A stretch of 62,482 nucleotides of DNA. It comes from Pseudonocardia sp. (lineage in GTDB: Bacteria; Actinomycetota; Actinomycetes; Mycobacteriales; Pseudonocardiaceae). Both the position numbers and the translations under genes were made by a program. The stretch covers positions 1-62,482 of the forward strand of contig JAFASX010000024.1 in NCBI GenBank assembly GCA_019244295.1, in the 5' to 3' direction. The notes beneath the pieces were generated by a model. That model saw nothing but the letters and a program-made list of their open reading frames with translations. It was not told the DNA's origin and did no database searches. The first letter of the stretch is position 1. Every line of letters starts with the position of its first letter. Shown piece after piece: positions 1 through 8,592 of the stretch.

Positions 1-339
1 CCCGTGATCGCTGATCGGGCTCAGCAACAACGGGTCCGTAACGCGTTGGAGCCCGAGTGGGAAGCCCGGCTGGACCGCAGGCAATACGGGTTCCGGCCGG
101 GTCGCGGATGCCATGACGCGATCGAGATGATCCACAACGTGCTCGCGGGGAAGAAAGCGAAGCGGGAATGGGTTCTCGACGCCGACCTGAAATCCGCGTT
201 CGACCGAATCGACCATGAATTTCTTCTGGAGCGGATCGGGACGTTTCCCGCCAGGAAACAGATCCGTGGCTGGTTGAACGCGGGAGTGGTCGATCGGGGC
301 CGGTATTCACCCACCACGGAGGGGACCCCTCAGGGCGGA
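1..339 (+). pseudogene. ltrA: Group II intron reverse transcriptase, part 1 (interrupted, also cut by window edge)
   Basis: The reading frame is open from the first base. It encodes the finger/palm part of a group II intron-encoded reverse transcriptase/maturase: a PVIADR start, YGFRPGRGCHDAI, a WVLDADLKSAFDRIDH block carrying the first catalytic aspartate, and TEGTPQGG. These are standard landmarks of bacterial LtrA-type proteins, which reverse-transcribe and help splice the intron. The frame is broken exactly after the GGA codon of QGG (337-339) by a mobile element and resumes at 1187. The 5' part of the gene, and any intron RNA structure upstream, lie outside the window. It cannot be functional as it stands. 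Confidence 0.93.
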
Positions 340-359
340 TTATGCGCAGCTGCGCATAA
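340..359. repeat. 20-bp perfect palindrome at left junction (36 bp with flanks)
   Basis: TTATGCGCAGCTGCGCATAA is a perfect palindrome made of two head-to-head copies of a 10-mer (TTATGCGCAG). Because the target AGGGCGGA (332-339) is mirrored by TCCGCCCT (360-367), perfect symmetry extends to 332-367. The same 10-mer, with small changes, recurs inside both inverted repeats, so it is probably a recombinase-binding half-site. A close relative lies at 1307-1326. Confidence 0.9.
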
Positions 360-455
360 TCCGCCCTATGAGCAGTGCTGGGTTATGTGCAGCGCCTGGC
401 GCTTGCCGCTGGTGGGGGCGGTGGCGGCGGTTGGACGCTGTGCATAACCCGGGCG
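360..455 (+). repeat. Left terminal inverted repeat of the mini-element
   Basis: About 95 bp matching the reverse complement of 1091-1186 with only a handful of substitutions. It contains variants of the 10-mer at offsets 6 (CTATGAGCAG), 23 (TTATGTGCAG) and, inverted, 78 (CTGTGCATAA). The first eight bases are the inverse of the target sequence AGGGCGGA. Confidence 0.88.
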
Positions 456-458
456 TGG

Positions 459-1049
459 TCAGAGGGTGGCGAGCCAGTTGAGCAGCTCGGGGTCTTGGTT
501 CCATTCGGCCAGGTCGGCGGTGACGACGTCGTTGTAAACGGCTTCGAGAGCTTTGCGTTTGGCCTCGGTGGAGGCTTGCGCGTAGATCTCGGTGGTGGAT
601 AAATCGACGTGGCCGAGGATGTCAGGGATGTAGGGCAGCGGAACACCGCTGTCGTAGAGGTGCATGGCCCGACTGTGCCGCGGGATGTGTGGACTGAGGC
701 GAGCGTTCGCGAGCGCCGGATCGGCTGCCTGGACTTGGTATTTGCGAAGGATCCAGGCGATCCCGCCGCGGCTGAGTTTGGATCGGTGCTGGCGGAACAA
801 GTACACGTCGGTCGCCTTCAGCGTACCGGCCTGCTCCTTGTCGAAGAAGCCACCGCGGGCCTGGTCGACCCAGGCCATCGCGACATCCAGCGAAAACTCT
901 TGCGCCCCACGGGATGCGAAGAACCTCTCCATGCGTCGCCAACAGCCTCGATACCACACCATCGTCGAGGCCTTGTAGCCCAGACGCACCAACTCGGCAT
1001 CCAACCCACACACCAGTTCGGACACAGCCACCATCGCAACGACCTCCAA
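459..1049 (-). pseudogene. Chimeric, internally deleted tyrosine recombinase
   Basis: A 196-residue frame. Residues ~1-75 resemble the N-terminal DNA-binding (SAM-like) domain of phage-type integrases. From about residue 85 it jumps to the C-terminal end of a catalytic domain, with LSPHIPRHSRAMHL (H-x-x-R box), ILGHVDLSTTEIYA (His and the nucleophile Tyr in the TEIYA context). The middle of a normal ~330-residue protein, including the first catalytic Arg and the beta-hairpin Lys, is missing. The frame is preserved across the join, as expected if the front of one recombinase was fused to the back of another by deletion. Catalytic activity is unlikely, but DNA binding may remain. It lies wholly inside the inverted repeats. 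Confidence 0.8.
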
Positions 1050-1090
1050 TCACGAAGGCCCGGCACCATGCCGAGCCGCGTGATCAGAGT

Positions 1091-1186
1091 CCGCCCGGTT
1101 ATGCGCAGCGTCCGACCGCCGCCACCATCCTCACCAGCGGCAAGCGCCAGGCGCTGCGCATAACCCAGCACTGCTCATAGGGCGGA
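1091..1186 (-). repeat. Right terminal inverted repeat of the mini-element
   Basis: Reverse complement of the left repeat at 360-455 with few changes. It ends in AGGGCGGA directly joined to the resumed reverse transcriptase frame. It carries the motif as TTATGCGCAG and CTGCGCATAA, closer to the consensus than the left copy. Confidence 0.88.
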
Positions 1187-1306
1187 GTGATATCACCGTT
1201 GCTGTTGAACATCGCGTTGCAGGGAATGGAGGAGGCCGCGGGCGTCGAATACGGCCCCCGGGGATATGTCAAAGCCGGAAGTCCGACCGTCATCACCTAC
1301 GCGGAT
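1187..1306 (+). pseudogene. ltrA: Group II intron reverse transcriptase, part 2
   Basis: Forty codons continue the RT after the first insert: VISPLLLNIAL follows QGG exactly as in intact LtrA-type proteins, and the piece runs to ITYAD. The next codon should be the second Asp of the catalytic YADD motif, but a second palindrome-headed element begins immediately after GAT (1304-1306). No later part of the RT is found in the window, so the rest was lost. Confidence 0.9.
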
Positions 1307-1326
1307 TTATGCCGAGCTCGGCATAA
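1307..1326. repeat. Second 20-bp palindrome
   Basis: TTATGCCGAGCTCGGCATAA is perfectly symmetrical, and symmetry extends to 1304-1329 (GAT...ATC). It has the same TTATGC...AGCT...GCATAA skeleton as the palindrome at 340-359, with different bases at positions 7-8 of each arm. Confidence 0.9.
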
Positions 1327-1435
1327 ATCAGCTTATGCCGAGGTCCGGGTTATGCCGACCCGGTCTGGAAGTTGCCTGGTCAGGGCGGTGTACGGGTTCT
1401 TGATGTCGGCATAACCCGGTGGGTGTTGGCGGTGG
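1307..1435. mobile_element. Left end of a second, different RIT-like element
   Basis: It begins with the palindrome TTATGCCGAGCTCGGCATAA (1307-1326), followed by an inverted-repeat-like stretch from 1327. Motif copies sit at offsets 6 (TTATGCCGAG), 23 (TTATGCCGAC) and, inverted, 78 (GTCGGCATAA), the same three offsets as in the element at 340-1186, although the sequences differ. Only the left end survives: at 1436 an IS1380-family element begins, and no right end or recombinase gene is present. It was inserted within the YADD codons of the intron RT. Confidence 0.75.
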
Positions 1436-3173
1436 TCAGACCCGAATCCGCGATTAAGGCAGTGAGTTGATCTTTCACAGCTGGCGTTGATCTTGTGGGG
1501 TGGTTTTCGGGGTTGGGGGCATGGTGGTGGCCCGAGTGTCGCCTCGGGTGAGCGGGTTCCCAGGGTGTGTGCGGGCCGGGGTGGGCCGGTGGGCGGGTGG
1601 TCAGACGGCGGGCAGGGCGCGGATGCGGGTGAGGATGGTGTCCAGTAGCTGGTGGTCGGGGGTAAGCGCAGGGTGAGCGCCCCGGCGTGGTGGATGATCC
1701 GGCCGGGTACGCGAATGAGGCGGTGGCGCAGGGTGGCGATCATGGCTTGGCCGTCACGGGTACCGTGGCCGAGCAGCCGCCCGTCGGGTGTGAGCACGCC
1801 GGTGAGCTGGTGTATCCAGCCGGCCATACTGGCCGCCAGCAGCGCGCCCCACATCCAGGCCCGATTGACCTCCGGGTCACCGGAGGGCAGGTGACGCAGC
1901 GCGGCGCCGTGCTTGCTGTCGCGGAACAGGTTCTCGATCTGGGTGCGATGCCGGTACCAGTGCTCGACCTCGGCCGCCCGCTGGCCGGTGGTGACGTCTA
2001 GGTTGGTCAGGATAAACGAGTAGGCATACACCGTCAGGCCGGTCAGCTCGGCCAGCGGCAGTGCACGCTGGTCAGGGTGCAAGGTGCGCCGCCGCCGCGA
2101 GCGCGGATCTTCAGACACCTGACCAGCGGCCACGTCCAGGCGGACCCGCCGGATCAGCAACCGGGTGTTCGCCGGCCACCACACGGGGCAATACGTCCCG
2201 ACAGCGACTTGGGCGCCGGGCATGTCGATCGCGTCGACCCAGTCGGTCTCAGCGACCCCGCCCAGGGCTTGCCACAGTGGGGCGATCCGTTTCGCCCCGA
2301 TCGCGAACTCGACGCCGGCGAAGTGCGCCGCGCGGGCCAGCTCCCCAGCGAAATACCCCGCGTCGGCGCGCAACCGGACCTTCCCACCGCGAGCCTGGGC
2401 GGGCAACGCCGCCAGCGCCCGTTTGAGCAGTTCGGGCGCGTGCGCGCGGGGGTCCTCGTCACCGGCCATCAGATCAGCGGCCAGCGCGGTGGCGGTCTCC
2501 GCCCAGGACGCCAGGTGCGGGCGCCCAGCGCGCTGACCCTGATAGGTGTAGGCCACCCCGCCCTTCTTACGTCCGTACACCTCGACGTCGGTGGTGTCCA
2601 GGTCGATCGTCACCGTCTGGCACAACCGGGCCGCCCGCTCCGGTGGCAGCAGGCCCAGCATCGCGGTGGTGATCTCACGGATCCCGGTCTCCACCGCCCG
2701 CCACTGCGCCTCGGACAACCGTTTCGCCAACCCCGCGGCGGTGGTGGACGCCAACCCCGGCACCGGCGCCAACGCCTGACCCGCAGCATCCGCGCGCAAC
2801 CGGTCCAACCCCACCAAAAAATCCTGCCCCGCCAACTGGGCCGCGGCCATCCCCACCAACAACTCACCCCCGGTGTGACCCCGACTGCGTTTCTTGATCG
2901 ACCCGATCGCGGCGTCCAACCGATCGATCACACCCAACAGATCCACCAACTCCGACACCGCGAGCATTCCCGACACACCCGTCAGCGACGCATCCGCCGC
3001 GCCGACCCGCACCCTCCGACGCACCCGCCGGCCATCCCGTATCCTAGCCACCCGATAGGTGTCCTTCCCAGCTCGAGAACTGTGCCTTCGCAAACACCAT
3101 TCTCGCAGCTCAACGGGCACCTATCCCTCACCCCGGCAGCGTGTCGCGCCACTAGTCGCGGAAACGGGTCTGA
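1436..3173 (-). mobile_element. IS1380-family insertion sequence
   Basis: About 1.74 kb bounded by imperfect inverted repeats: TCAGACCCGAATCCGCGATT at 1436 and the complement of TCAGACCCGTTTCCGCGACT ending at 3173. Size and the encoded transposase fit IS1380. The bases flanking the two ends (GGTGG on the left, TTGAG on the right) do not form a target duplication. The left flank is RIT-like DNA and the right flank is a response regulator tail, so the element marks a deletion or recombination junction rather than a simple insertion. Confidence 0.85.
1601..3120 (-). pseudogene. IS1380-family transposase (3' frameshift)
   Basis: DDE transposase of the IS1380 family, about 500 residues. Catalytic landmarks are LDTTDVEVYG (first Asp), LRADAGYF (second Asp) and IENLFRDSK (Glu), all in one frame from ATG at 3120. 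Near 1660 the frame changes in a run of five C: the expected ending, with DHQLLDTILTRIRALPAV and a stop at 1601, lies one frame away, while the literal frame runs on through about 90 unrelated codons to 1333. The catalytic core is intact and only the last ~20 residues are affected. It could therefore still be active, or the indel could be a sequencing artefact. Confidence 0.88.
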
Positions 3174-3253
3174 TTGAGGCGAGCCCGGCGGCGGGGTTTC
3201 TGTCCAAGTCTGATCTGTCGGCGGACGCGATTGTCGCGCTGCTGAAGCGATGA
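3174..3253 (+). pseudogene. C-terminal stub of a response regulator receiver domain
   Basis: The open frame leading out of the IS end reads IEASPAAGFLSKSDLSADAI and then a short VALLKR ending with a stop at 3253. The pattern of small residues, GFLSKSDLS and a short helix is typical of the last strand and helix of response regulator receiver domains (the K is the conserved Lys of the receiver). Its position, just upstream of a FIST protein and a histidine kinase, fits a two-component cluster whose regulator was destroyed by the IS1380 event. The assignment rests on ~26 residues. Confidence 0.55.
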
Positions 3254-3458
3254 CGACGGCACCTGGGCCAAACCAAGATCACTGGCCCCATACCGGAGGT
3301 GTCCGTGCTACGGGGGAACCTCAATTGGCGTGTCAGTGGATCTGGACGAAAGGTTGTGGTGGCGTGGACGCCGAGGGCCTCCATGGAGTGAGGCGGGAGC
3401 ATCGGCATGCTCACGACGTTTCCTGGGTTGTCGTCTAGGGGGTAGCGTGCCGGAGCGG

Positions 3459-3480
3459 GGATAGACAAGGGATAGACAAG
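3459..3480 (+). repeat. Tandem 11-bp direct repeat upstream of FIST gene
   Basis: GGATAGACAAG occurs twice head to tail (3459-3469, 3470-3480), ending 15 bp before the inferred FIST start at 3496. Tandem copies directly upstream of a start could be an operator or a slippage duplication. The remaining intergenic stretch 3254-3458 shows no gene that I recognise. Confidence 0.6.
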
Positions 3481-3495
3481 AAGGTCGTGTGGTTC

Positions 3496-4651
3496 ATGCC
3501 TGCGTCTCGCTGGTTTGCCGTGGGTCTGCCGCGGGAGGCGAACAAGACCCGGGTGGGCGGGCGGTAGATCAGGCGTTGGTGAGTGAGGGTGCGAAGCTGT
3601 TGGTGGTTTTCTGCTCGCCGTCGCGCGATCTTTCGGAGCTCCTGAGCCAAATCCGGGTTCGCTCGGCAGGTGTACCGGTAATTGGTTGCACGACCGCTGG
3701 TGAGATCGCAACGAGCGGGCCGGGTGAGGACGGCGTCGTCGTCGCGGCCTTCGGTGGCGAGGGCTTTGAGGTCGGGACCGCCGTCGCCGAGGAGGCATCG
3801 AAAGACCTTCGTGAGGCGGGGGCGCGTGCGGCGCGCTGTGTGCCATCGGGGCAGGATCGGCCTTATCGCGTCCTGTTGTTATTGACCGATGGCCTTTCCG
3901 GGGATCAACAAGAGATCGTGCGTGGGGCTTATGGGGTCCTGGGCGCGGGGGTGCCGTTGGTGGGGGGATGCGCGGGCGATGACCTGAAGATGAGCCGGAC
4001 GTTCCAGCTGTTTAACGACCGGGTCCTGACTGACGCGGTGGTGGCTGCCGGGATCGTCTCGGACGCACCGATGGGGATTGGTGTGCGGCATGGGTGGCGG
4101 CAGGTTGGTGAGCCGATGCTAGTCACTCGCAGCAGCGGGAACCAGGTCTATACCTTGGATGACCGGCCGGCTTTGGATGTCTATTTCAAGGCGCTGGGCG
4201 TGGGTGAGCCGCCGACCGTGGACAGCTTTCCGCGTCTGGCGCTGATCCATCCGTTGGGGCTGGGCTGGCCTAGCGGTGAGGAGCAGGTGCGCTTAATCGG
4301 CAGCGCCGACTTTGCCGAGCGTTCGCTGTGCTGCATTGCCGAGGTTCCCCAAGGCGGGCTGGTGTGGATCATGGGGGGAGATGCTGACTCGGTACTCGCG
4401 GCCACCGACGCTGCGTGCCGTGATTCCCTGGCTGCGCTGCGTGGTCGTGCGCCGCTGGGCATGCTGGCTTTTGATTGCATCGCTCGCCGTGGCGTGCTGG
4501 GCGATCAGGGGATCCGTGTCGAGGTCCAGCGGCTGGCGGCCCTTGCTGGGGATGCGCCGGTGGCGGGATTTTATACGTATGGGAAATCGCGCGTATTCGG
4601 GGGATGCTTGGCTTTCACAATCAGACACTGGTTGTCTTGTCGATGAGTTGA
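3496..4651 (+). pseudogene. FIST-domain sensory protein (two frameshifts)
   Basis: FIST N- and C-domain protein of about 385 residues, a predicted small-ligand sensor often encoded with histidine kinases. The middle (3555-4580) is one good frame: AKLLVVFCSPSRDL, GVPVIGCTTAGEI, GVPLVGGCAGDD, GMLAFDCIARR. The expected start (MPASRWFAVGLPREANK from ATG 3496) lies one frame away and is joined by an indel near 3560 in a GGGCGGGCGG run. The expected ending (YGEIARIRGMLGFHNQ, stop 4649-4651) lies one frame away after an indel near 4582 in GGGAAA. Literal translation gives 3489-4646 with wrong ends. The gene is probably degraded, but both indels sit in simple runs. It precedes the kinase by 8 bp. Confidence 0.82.
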
Positions 4652-4659
4652 GTCGGTCA

Positions 4660-6766
4660 ATGTCTGTGTCGGTGTGGTCCCCCCAGCAGCTGGCCGAGTT
4701 TTTGGCGGTGGTGTCCGTCGCTGGGACCGAGGTGGCTGCCGCGCGGGCCACGGTGGAGCGCACAGCGGAGGCACTCGGAGCGGAGGTTGCCGCGATAGTG
4801 CAGGACGAGCAGCTGCTGGCGGCGGTGGGGTATCCGGAGGGGGCGGCGCCCACCACGGAGCTTGCCGCTCTTACGCCGGGCCTTGAGAGTCAACTGGAGG
4901 TCCCGGGGCTGGGAGTGTGCCCGGCTACGGTCGTGGCGCTGGAGCACCCACCGGGTGCCAGGTTGGTGGTGGCGCGGTGTGCCACCGGTCTGAGTCCTCA
5001 GGAAGCAAGTCTGTTGCGGGGCATCGCGCACGCCAGCTCCATCACGATGCGGATGTTGCGTCTACTGGATGACGCACGCGCTGCCCGTGAGGAAAATCGA
5101 AAAGCGTCAGACGCGGCTGGAGGGGCTGGCCCACGAGCAGGTCGCGCTGCGGCGGGTGGCGACGCTCATCGCCCGGGAAGCAGCGCCAGAGGAGGTGTTC
5201 GCTGCGGTCACCGCACAAGCTGGTCGGGTGTTGGGCGCCGACGTGACGCACATGATGCGGTATGAGCCGGACGGCGCAGTCACGGTCGCCGCTGCGTGGA
5301 CGAGCACCGCCGCTGTCGGGACCGCTCCCGTCGGCAGCCGGTGGGAACTTGGCAGGCAGAGCATGAGCTCGCTGGTGTTCGAGACTGGCCGGTCGGCGCG
5401 GATCGACAACTACGCCGAAGTCTCGGGTCCGGCCGCCGATCTCGCCCGTGAGCGAGGTATCCGTTCCGGTGTTGGTGTGCCGATCAACGTTGCGGGTCGG
5501 CTGTGGGGCTTGATGGCCGTGGGGTCCACGCAGGAGGAACCGTTGCCGGCTGACACCGAGGCGAGGCTGGCTGGCTTCACTGAGTTGGTCGTAATCGCGA
5601 TGGCGAATGCGCAGGCGCGGGTGGAGCTGCGTGGGTTCGCCGAGGAGCAGGCCGCGCTGCAGCGGGTGGCGATGTTGGTGGCCCGCGCGGCGCCGCCGCG
5701 GGAGGTCTTCGCCGCGGTCACCGCGGAGGCCGGGCAGCTGCTCGGTTGCGACTTCACGCTGATGAACCGGTACGACCCGGACCAGATGGTGACCGCCGTC
5801 GGCGCCTGGGGCAGGACCGATGCGGCCATGCCCCTCCTGGTCGGCCATCGTGCGCCCTTCGAGGGACCCGACGTGAGCACCCGGGTGTTCCGGACCTGTC
5901 AGCCGGAGCGGATCGATCAGTACGGCCCAAGCGCCGGCTGCGGACCCGCACCTTTTGTTGCCGCGGAGATCCGCTCGGTGGTCGGCGTCCCGATCGGCAT
6001 TGAGGGGCGGCTGTGGGGTGTCATGCTTGCCATGACGCGTGAGCAGCCAGTACCGGCGGACACCGAGGCCCGGCTAGCCGGCTTCACTGAGCTGGTCGCT
6101 GCCGCCATCGCCAATGCCGAAAGCCAAGCGCAGCTGACCGCCTCCCGTGCACGGATCGTGGCCGCCGCTGACCACGCCCGCCGCCGCATCGAGCGGGATC
6201 TGCACGACGGGGCCCAGCAGCGACTGGTTTCCCTGGCCCTGAAGCTGCGCGCGGTCAAGGAGGTGGTACCACCTGACGCCGGCGAGCTGCGCGCGCAGCT
6301 GAATGCCCTAGTCGCCGAGGCCACCAGCACGTTGGACGAGCTGCGCGAGCTTGCTCGCGGAATCCACCCGGCCATCCTGGGCGAGGGCGGGCTGCGCCCC
6401 GCACTCAAGGCCCTCGCCCGCCGCTGCACCGTTCCGGTTGAGCTGGATGCGCGAGTCGACGGTCGACTACCCGAGCAGATCGAGATCGCCGCCTACTACG
6501 TCGTCTCCGAGGCGTTGACCAACGCGGCCAAGCATGCCCACGCTTCAATCGTCCACGTCGAGGTCGATGCCGGCGACGCCGTCGTGGTGGTCGGCGTGCG
6601 GGACGACGGACGCGGCGGAGCCGATCTGTCCGGCGGGTCGGGCCTGGTCGGGCTCAAAGACCGGGTCGAGGCACTTCGCGGTCGACTGTCCGTGCACAGC
6701 GCGCCCGGCGCCGGCACCTGCGTGCGAGTCGAACTCCCCCTGGGCCCCCACCCAGGCTTCAGCTGA
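4660..6766 (+). pseudogene. GAF-domain sensor histidine kinase (frameshifted)
   Basis: Large soluble sensor kinase of the HisKA_3 (NarL-type) class. ATG 4660 opens a GAF-like domain to about 5100 (MSVSVWSPQQLAEFL...). There the frame shifts by one in CGAAAAGCG, and the rest continues to 6766: two further GAF domains (~5120-5600 and ~5630-6110, each ending TEARLAGFTELV), the H-box RRIERDLHDGAQQRL with the phospho-accepting His, then SEALTNAAKHA and DDGRGGA ATP-binding boxes and a GLVGLKDRVEALRG end. With one base restored it would be about 700 residues. An internal ATG at 5069 could express a shorter kinase with two GAF domains and all catalytic motifs. Its partner regulator is only a stub at 3174-3253. 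Confidence 0.85.
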
Positions 6767-7029
6767 CCGCAGGCCGCACCCCTGCGGCCACGTCACGGTC
6801 CCTGTACCCAGCAACCGCGCTGAATGGCACGTCGGGTGATAGGTCATCAGAGGTAAACCTGCCCACCCTGGTAGCCGGTATCGCGGGATTCCGGGAAAGG
6901 GGTAGTCAGGATGGATGCTGGCTGCGACGACATTTCAGCCGCGGCGCGGCACCGTTAGGGCATGGAAATTGGGTCCTGACCACTTCAGCAGGGCCATGCT
7001 CTGACAAGTCCAGAAGAAGGGAAAGTAAC

Positions 7030-7864
7030 ATGCGACGGGTTCGACTTGGACGAACTAACCTCCAGGTCTCGGCGATCGCGTTCGGGACGTGGGCCTTCGG
7101 CGGTGACTGGGGTAGCGCCGACTTCCAGGACAGCAAGGACGCCATCCATCACGCCCTGGAGCTAGGAATCAACTTCTTCGACACGGCCCAGGGCTACGGG
7201 TTCGGCGTTGCCGAGTAGCTGCTAGGCGAGGCGCTGCGGGAGCGGACCAGCCGCGATGATGTGATCATCGCTACCAAGGGTGGGCTGCGCATGGACGGCG
7301 ACCGCCTGGTCCGCGACGCCAGCAGGGAATGGCTGCGCAAGGGAGTCGAGTCCAGCCTGCACAGCCTCAGAACTGACTACATCGACCTCTATCAGGTCCA
7401 CTGGCCCGACCTGCACACCCCACCGGAGGAGACAGCTGGCGCGCTGGAAGAACTGGTCGCGGAGGGAAAGATCCGTCACGTCGGCGTGTCCAACTACGAC
7501 ACCGAGCAGATGCGGGCATTTAGCCGCTTCGGACAGGTAGAGACGCTGCAGCCGGCGTATCACCTATTCCGCCGGGACATCGAGGAGACGATCCTGCCCT
7601 ACACCGCTGACCACGACATGGGGGTGCTGGTTTATGGGCCGATGGCTCACGGTTTGCTCTCGGGCCGGATGACTGAGTCCACGACCTTCGACTTCGGCGA
7701 CTGGCGCAGCAAGAGTCCCGACTTCACCGGCGAGACCTTCCGCCGCAACCTGGCGGTAGTCGAGCAGCTCAAGGGAGTGGCCCAAGACCGGGACATCAGC
7801 CTTCGACACCATCCTCGCCGACGCCGTGCCCGTATGGGGCCCGCATCCCGAAGGCATGCCGTAA
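7030..7864 (+). pseudogene. Aldo/keto reductase (in-frame stop plus internal deletion)
   Basis: The first 62 codons (VRLGRTNLQVSAIAFGTWA, NFFDTAQGYGFGVAE) are the start of an NADPH aldo/keto reductase with the catalytic Asp and Tyr. TAG at 7216-7218 replaces the Glu codon expected in VAEELLGEAL. The frame then continues correctly with IIATKGGLRMDGD, TDYIDLYQVHWPD (Lys and His) and SNYDTEQM to about 7795. There roughly 75 codons are missing and the frame changes, because the usual C-terminus (FDTILADAVPVWGPHPEGMP, stop 7862-7864) follows at once in another frame. A stop and a large deletion together make this a true pseudogene. The RBS-like AAGGGAAAG sits before ATG 7030. Confidence 0.9.
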
Positions 7865-8043
7865 GCGCAACAAAAGGAGTCGTCCCGGCGGTGTTGGCCC
7901 CGCCGAGTGCGTTGCAGCCTGCCTGTGAGGGATTCCCTAATCGATAAACGGGGGATTACCACCAGCGCTTCTGGGCGTACCGGGATTGGCCTGTAGGTGG
8001 CCGAGGTCGTGCGGCGTGGCCGGCGCACGAGGCTTCACCTCGT

Positions 8044-8592
8044 TCATATCCGAGAGTGAGTCAGGCGTCCGGCGGTGGTGCGCATTCGACGTACCTGCGC
8101 CGCCAGCACCAGTGCCGAGATCCCCGCGATGATGCTAAACAGCCCAAACACCGTCGCCAACGACAGGGCGCCGACGCCAGGCGCCAGGGCAAGCACCACA
8201 CCCAACGCGATAGACACCAGGCCACCCAGACCCCACATGGCCCGCTCGCCGACTGTCTCACCCTGCCAGAAGGCCAAGATGACCTCCATGATGCCGGTGA
8301 CCAGTGCCCATGCCGCGATCCAGAGGGTCAGCACCAGCGCGGTAATGCCCGGCCACAACACGGCGATCACTCCGGCGGCCAAGGAGAGCAGGGCGAGAAA
8401 AAGGTATCCCGCTACCGGGCCGACACGATCACTGCTAAACGCTCGGGCCGCGTCATTGACCGCGACCATAAACGCATAAACCGCGAACAGGATGACAAAC
8501 GCAGCGACGGTGATGCCAGGCCAAACCACGGAGACGATGCCGATGGCGATCGCCAACAGTCCCCGCCACAGCAGAGCAGTCGACACAGACAT
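8044..8592 (-). CDS. HdeD-family membrane protein
   Basis: A 182-residue protein that is almost entirely hydrophobic, with about six transmembrane helices and two halves of similar pattern (SVVWPGITVAAFVILFAVY, then AVLWPGITALVLTLWIAAW, then LALAPGVGALSLATVFGLF). The repeated WPG-containing turn is characteristic of the HdeD family, named for an acid-stress membrane protein of enteric bacteria. In actinomycetes the role is not defined. It ends in a short Arg-rich cytoplasmic tail. GGGAGGGAT directly precedes the start. It stands alone between a pseudogene and an unannotated gap. Confidence 0.85.
   Translation of the reverse strand: MSVSTALLWRGLLAIAIGIVSVVWPGITVAAFVILFAVYAFMVAVNDAARAFSSDRVGPVAGYLFLALLSLAAGVIAVLWPGITALVLTLWIAAWALVTGIMEVILAFWQGETVGERAMWGLGGLVSIALGVVLALAPGVGALSLATVFGLFSIIAGISALVLAAQVRRMRTTAGRLTHSRI

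Larger units (their letters stand above)
340..1186. mobile_element. Miniature tyrosine-recombinase element (RIT-like) inserted in the intron RT
   Basis: An 847-bp insert separates two pieces of one RT reading frame that join perfectly (GGA at 339 to GTG at 1187). It consists of a 20-bp palindrome (340-359), a left inverted repeat (360-455), a shortened tyrosine recombinase on the - strand, and a right inverted repeat (1091-1186) that is almost the complement of the left. AGGGCGGA occurs directly at both junctions (332-339 and 1179-1186). The general plan (recombinase genes between long inverted repeats that contain repeated short motifs) resembles recombinase-in-trio elements, which normally carry three recombinase genes. 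Here one chimeric gene remains, so this looks like a deleted, non-autonomous derivative. The family assignment is inference; the boundaries are seen directly. Confidence 0.8.

Noticed and set aside
21..317. 98-residue frame antisense to the intron RT
   Set aside because: It is a shadow frame with no motif; the + strand carries unmistakable RT motifs.
1333..1600. Extended C-terminus of the transposase ORF through the IS end into RIT-like DNA
   Set aside because: Caused by a frameshift near 1660; the family's normal ending and stop are at 1601 in another frame.
2077..3177. 366-codon + strand frame across the IS1380 transposase
   Set aside because: Antisense shadow of a GC-rich transposase; composition is Arg/Pro-rich without any family pattern.
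3489..4646. Taking the FIST frame at face value as an intact 385-residue gene
   Set aside because: Both termini differ from the family in a way that is repaired exactly by one-base shifts at 3560 and 4582.
5042..5848. 268-codon - strand frame under the histidine kinase
   Set aside because: Shadow of the GAF domains in the + strand, low-complexity composition.
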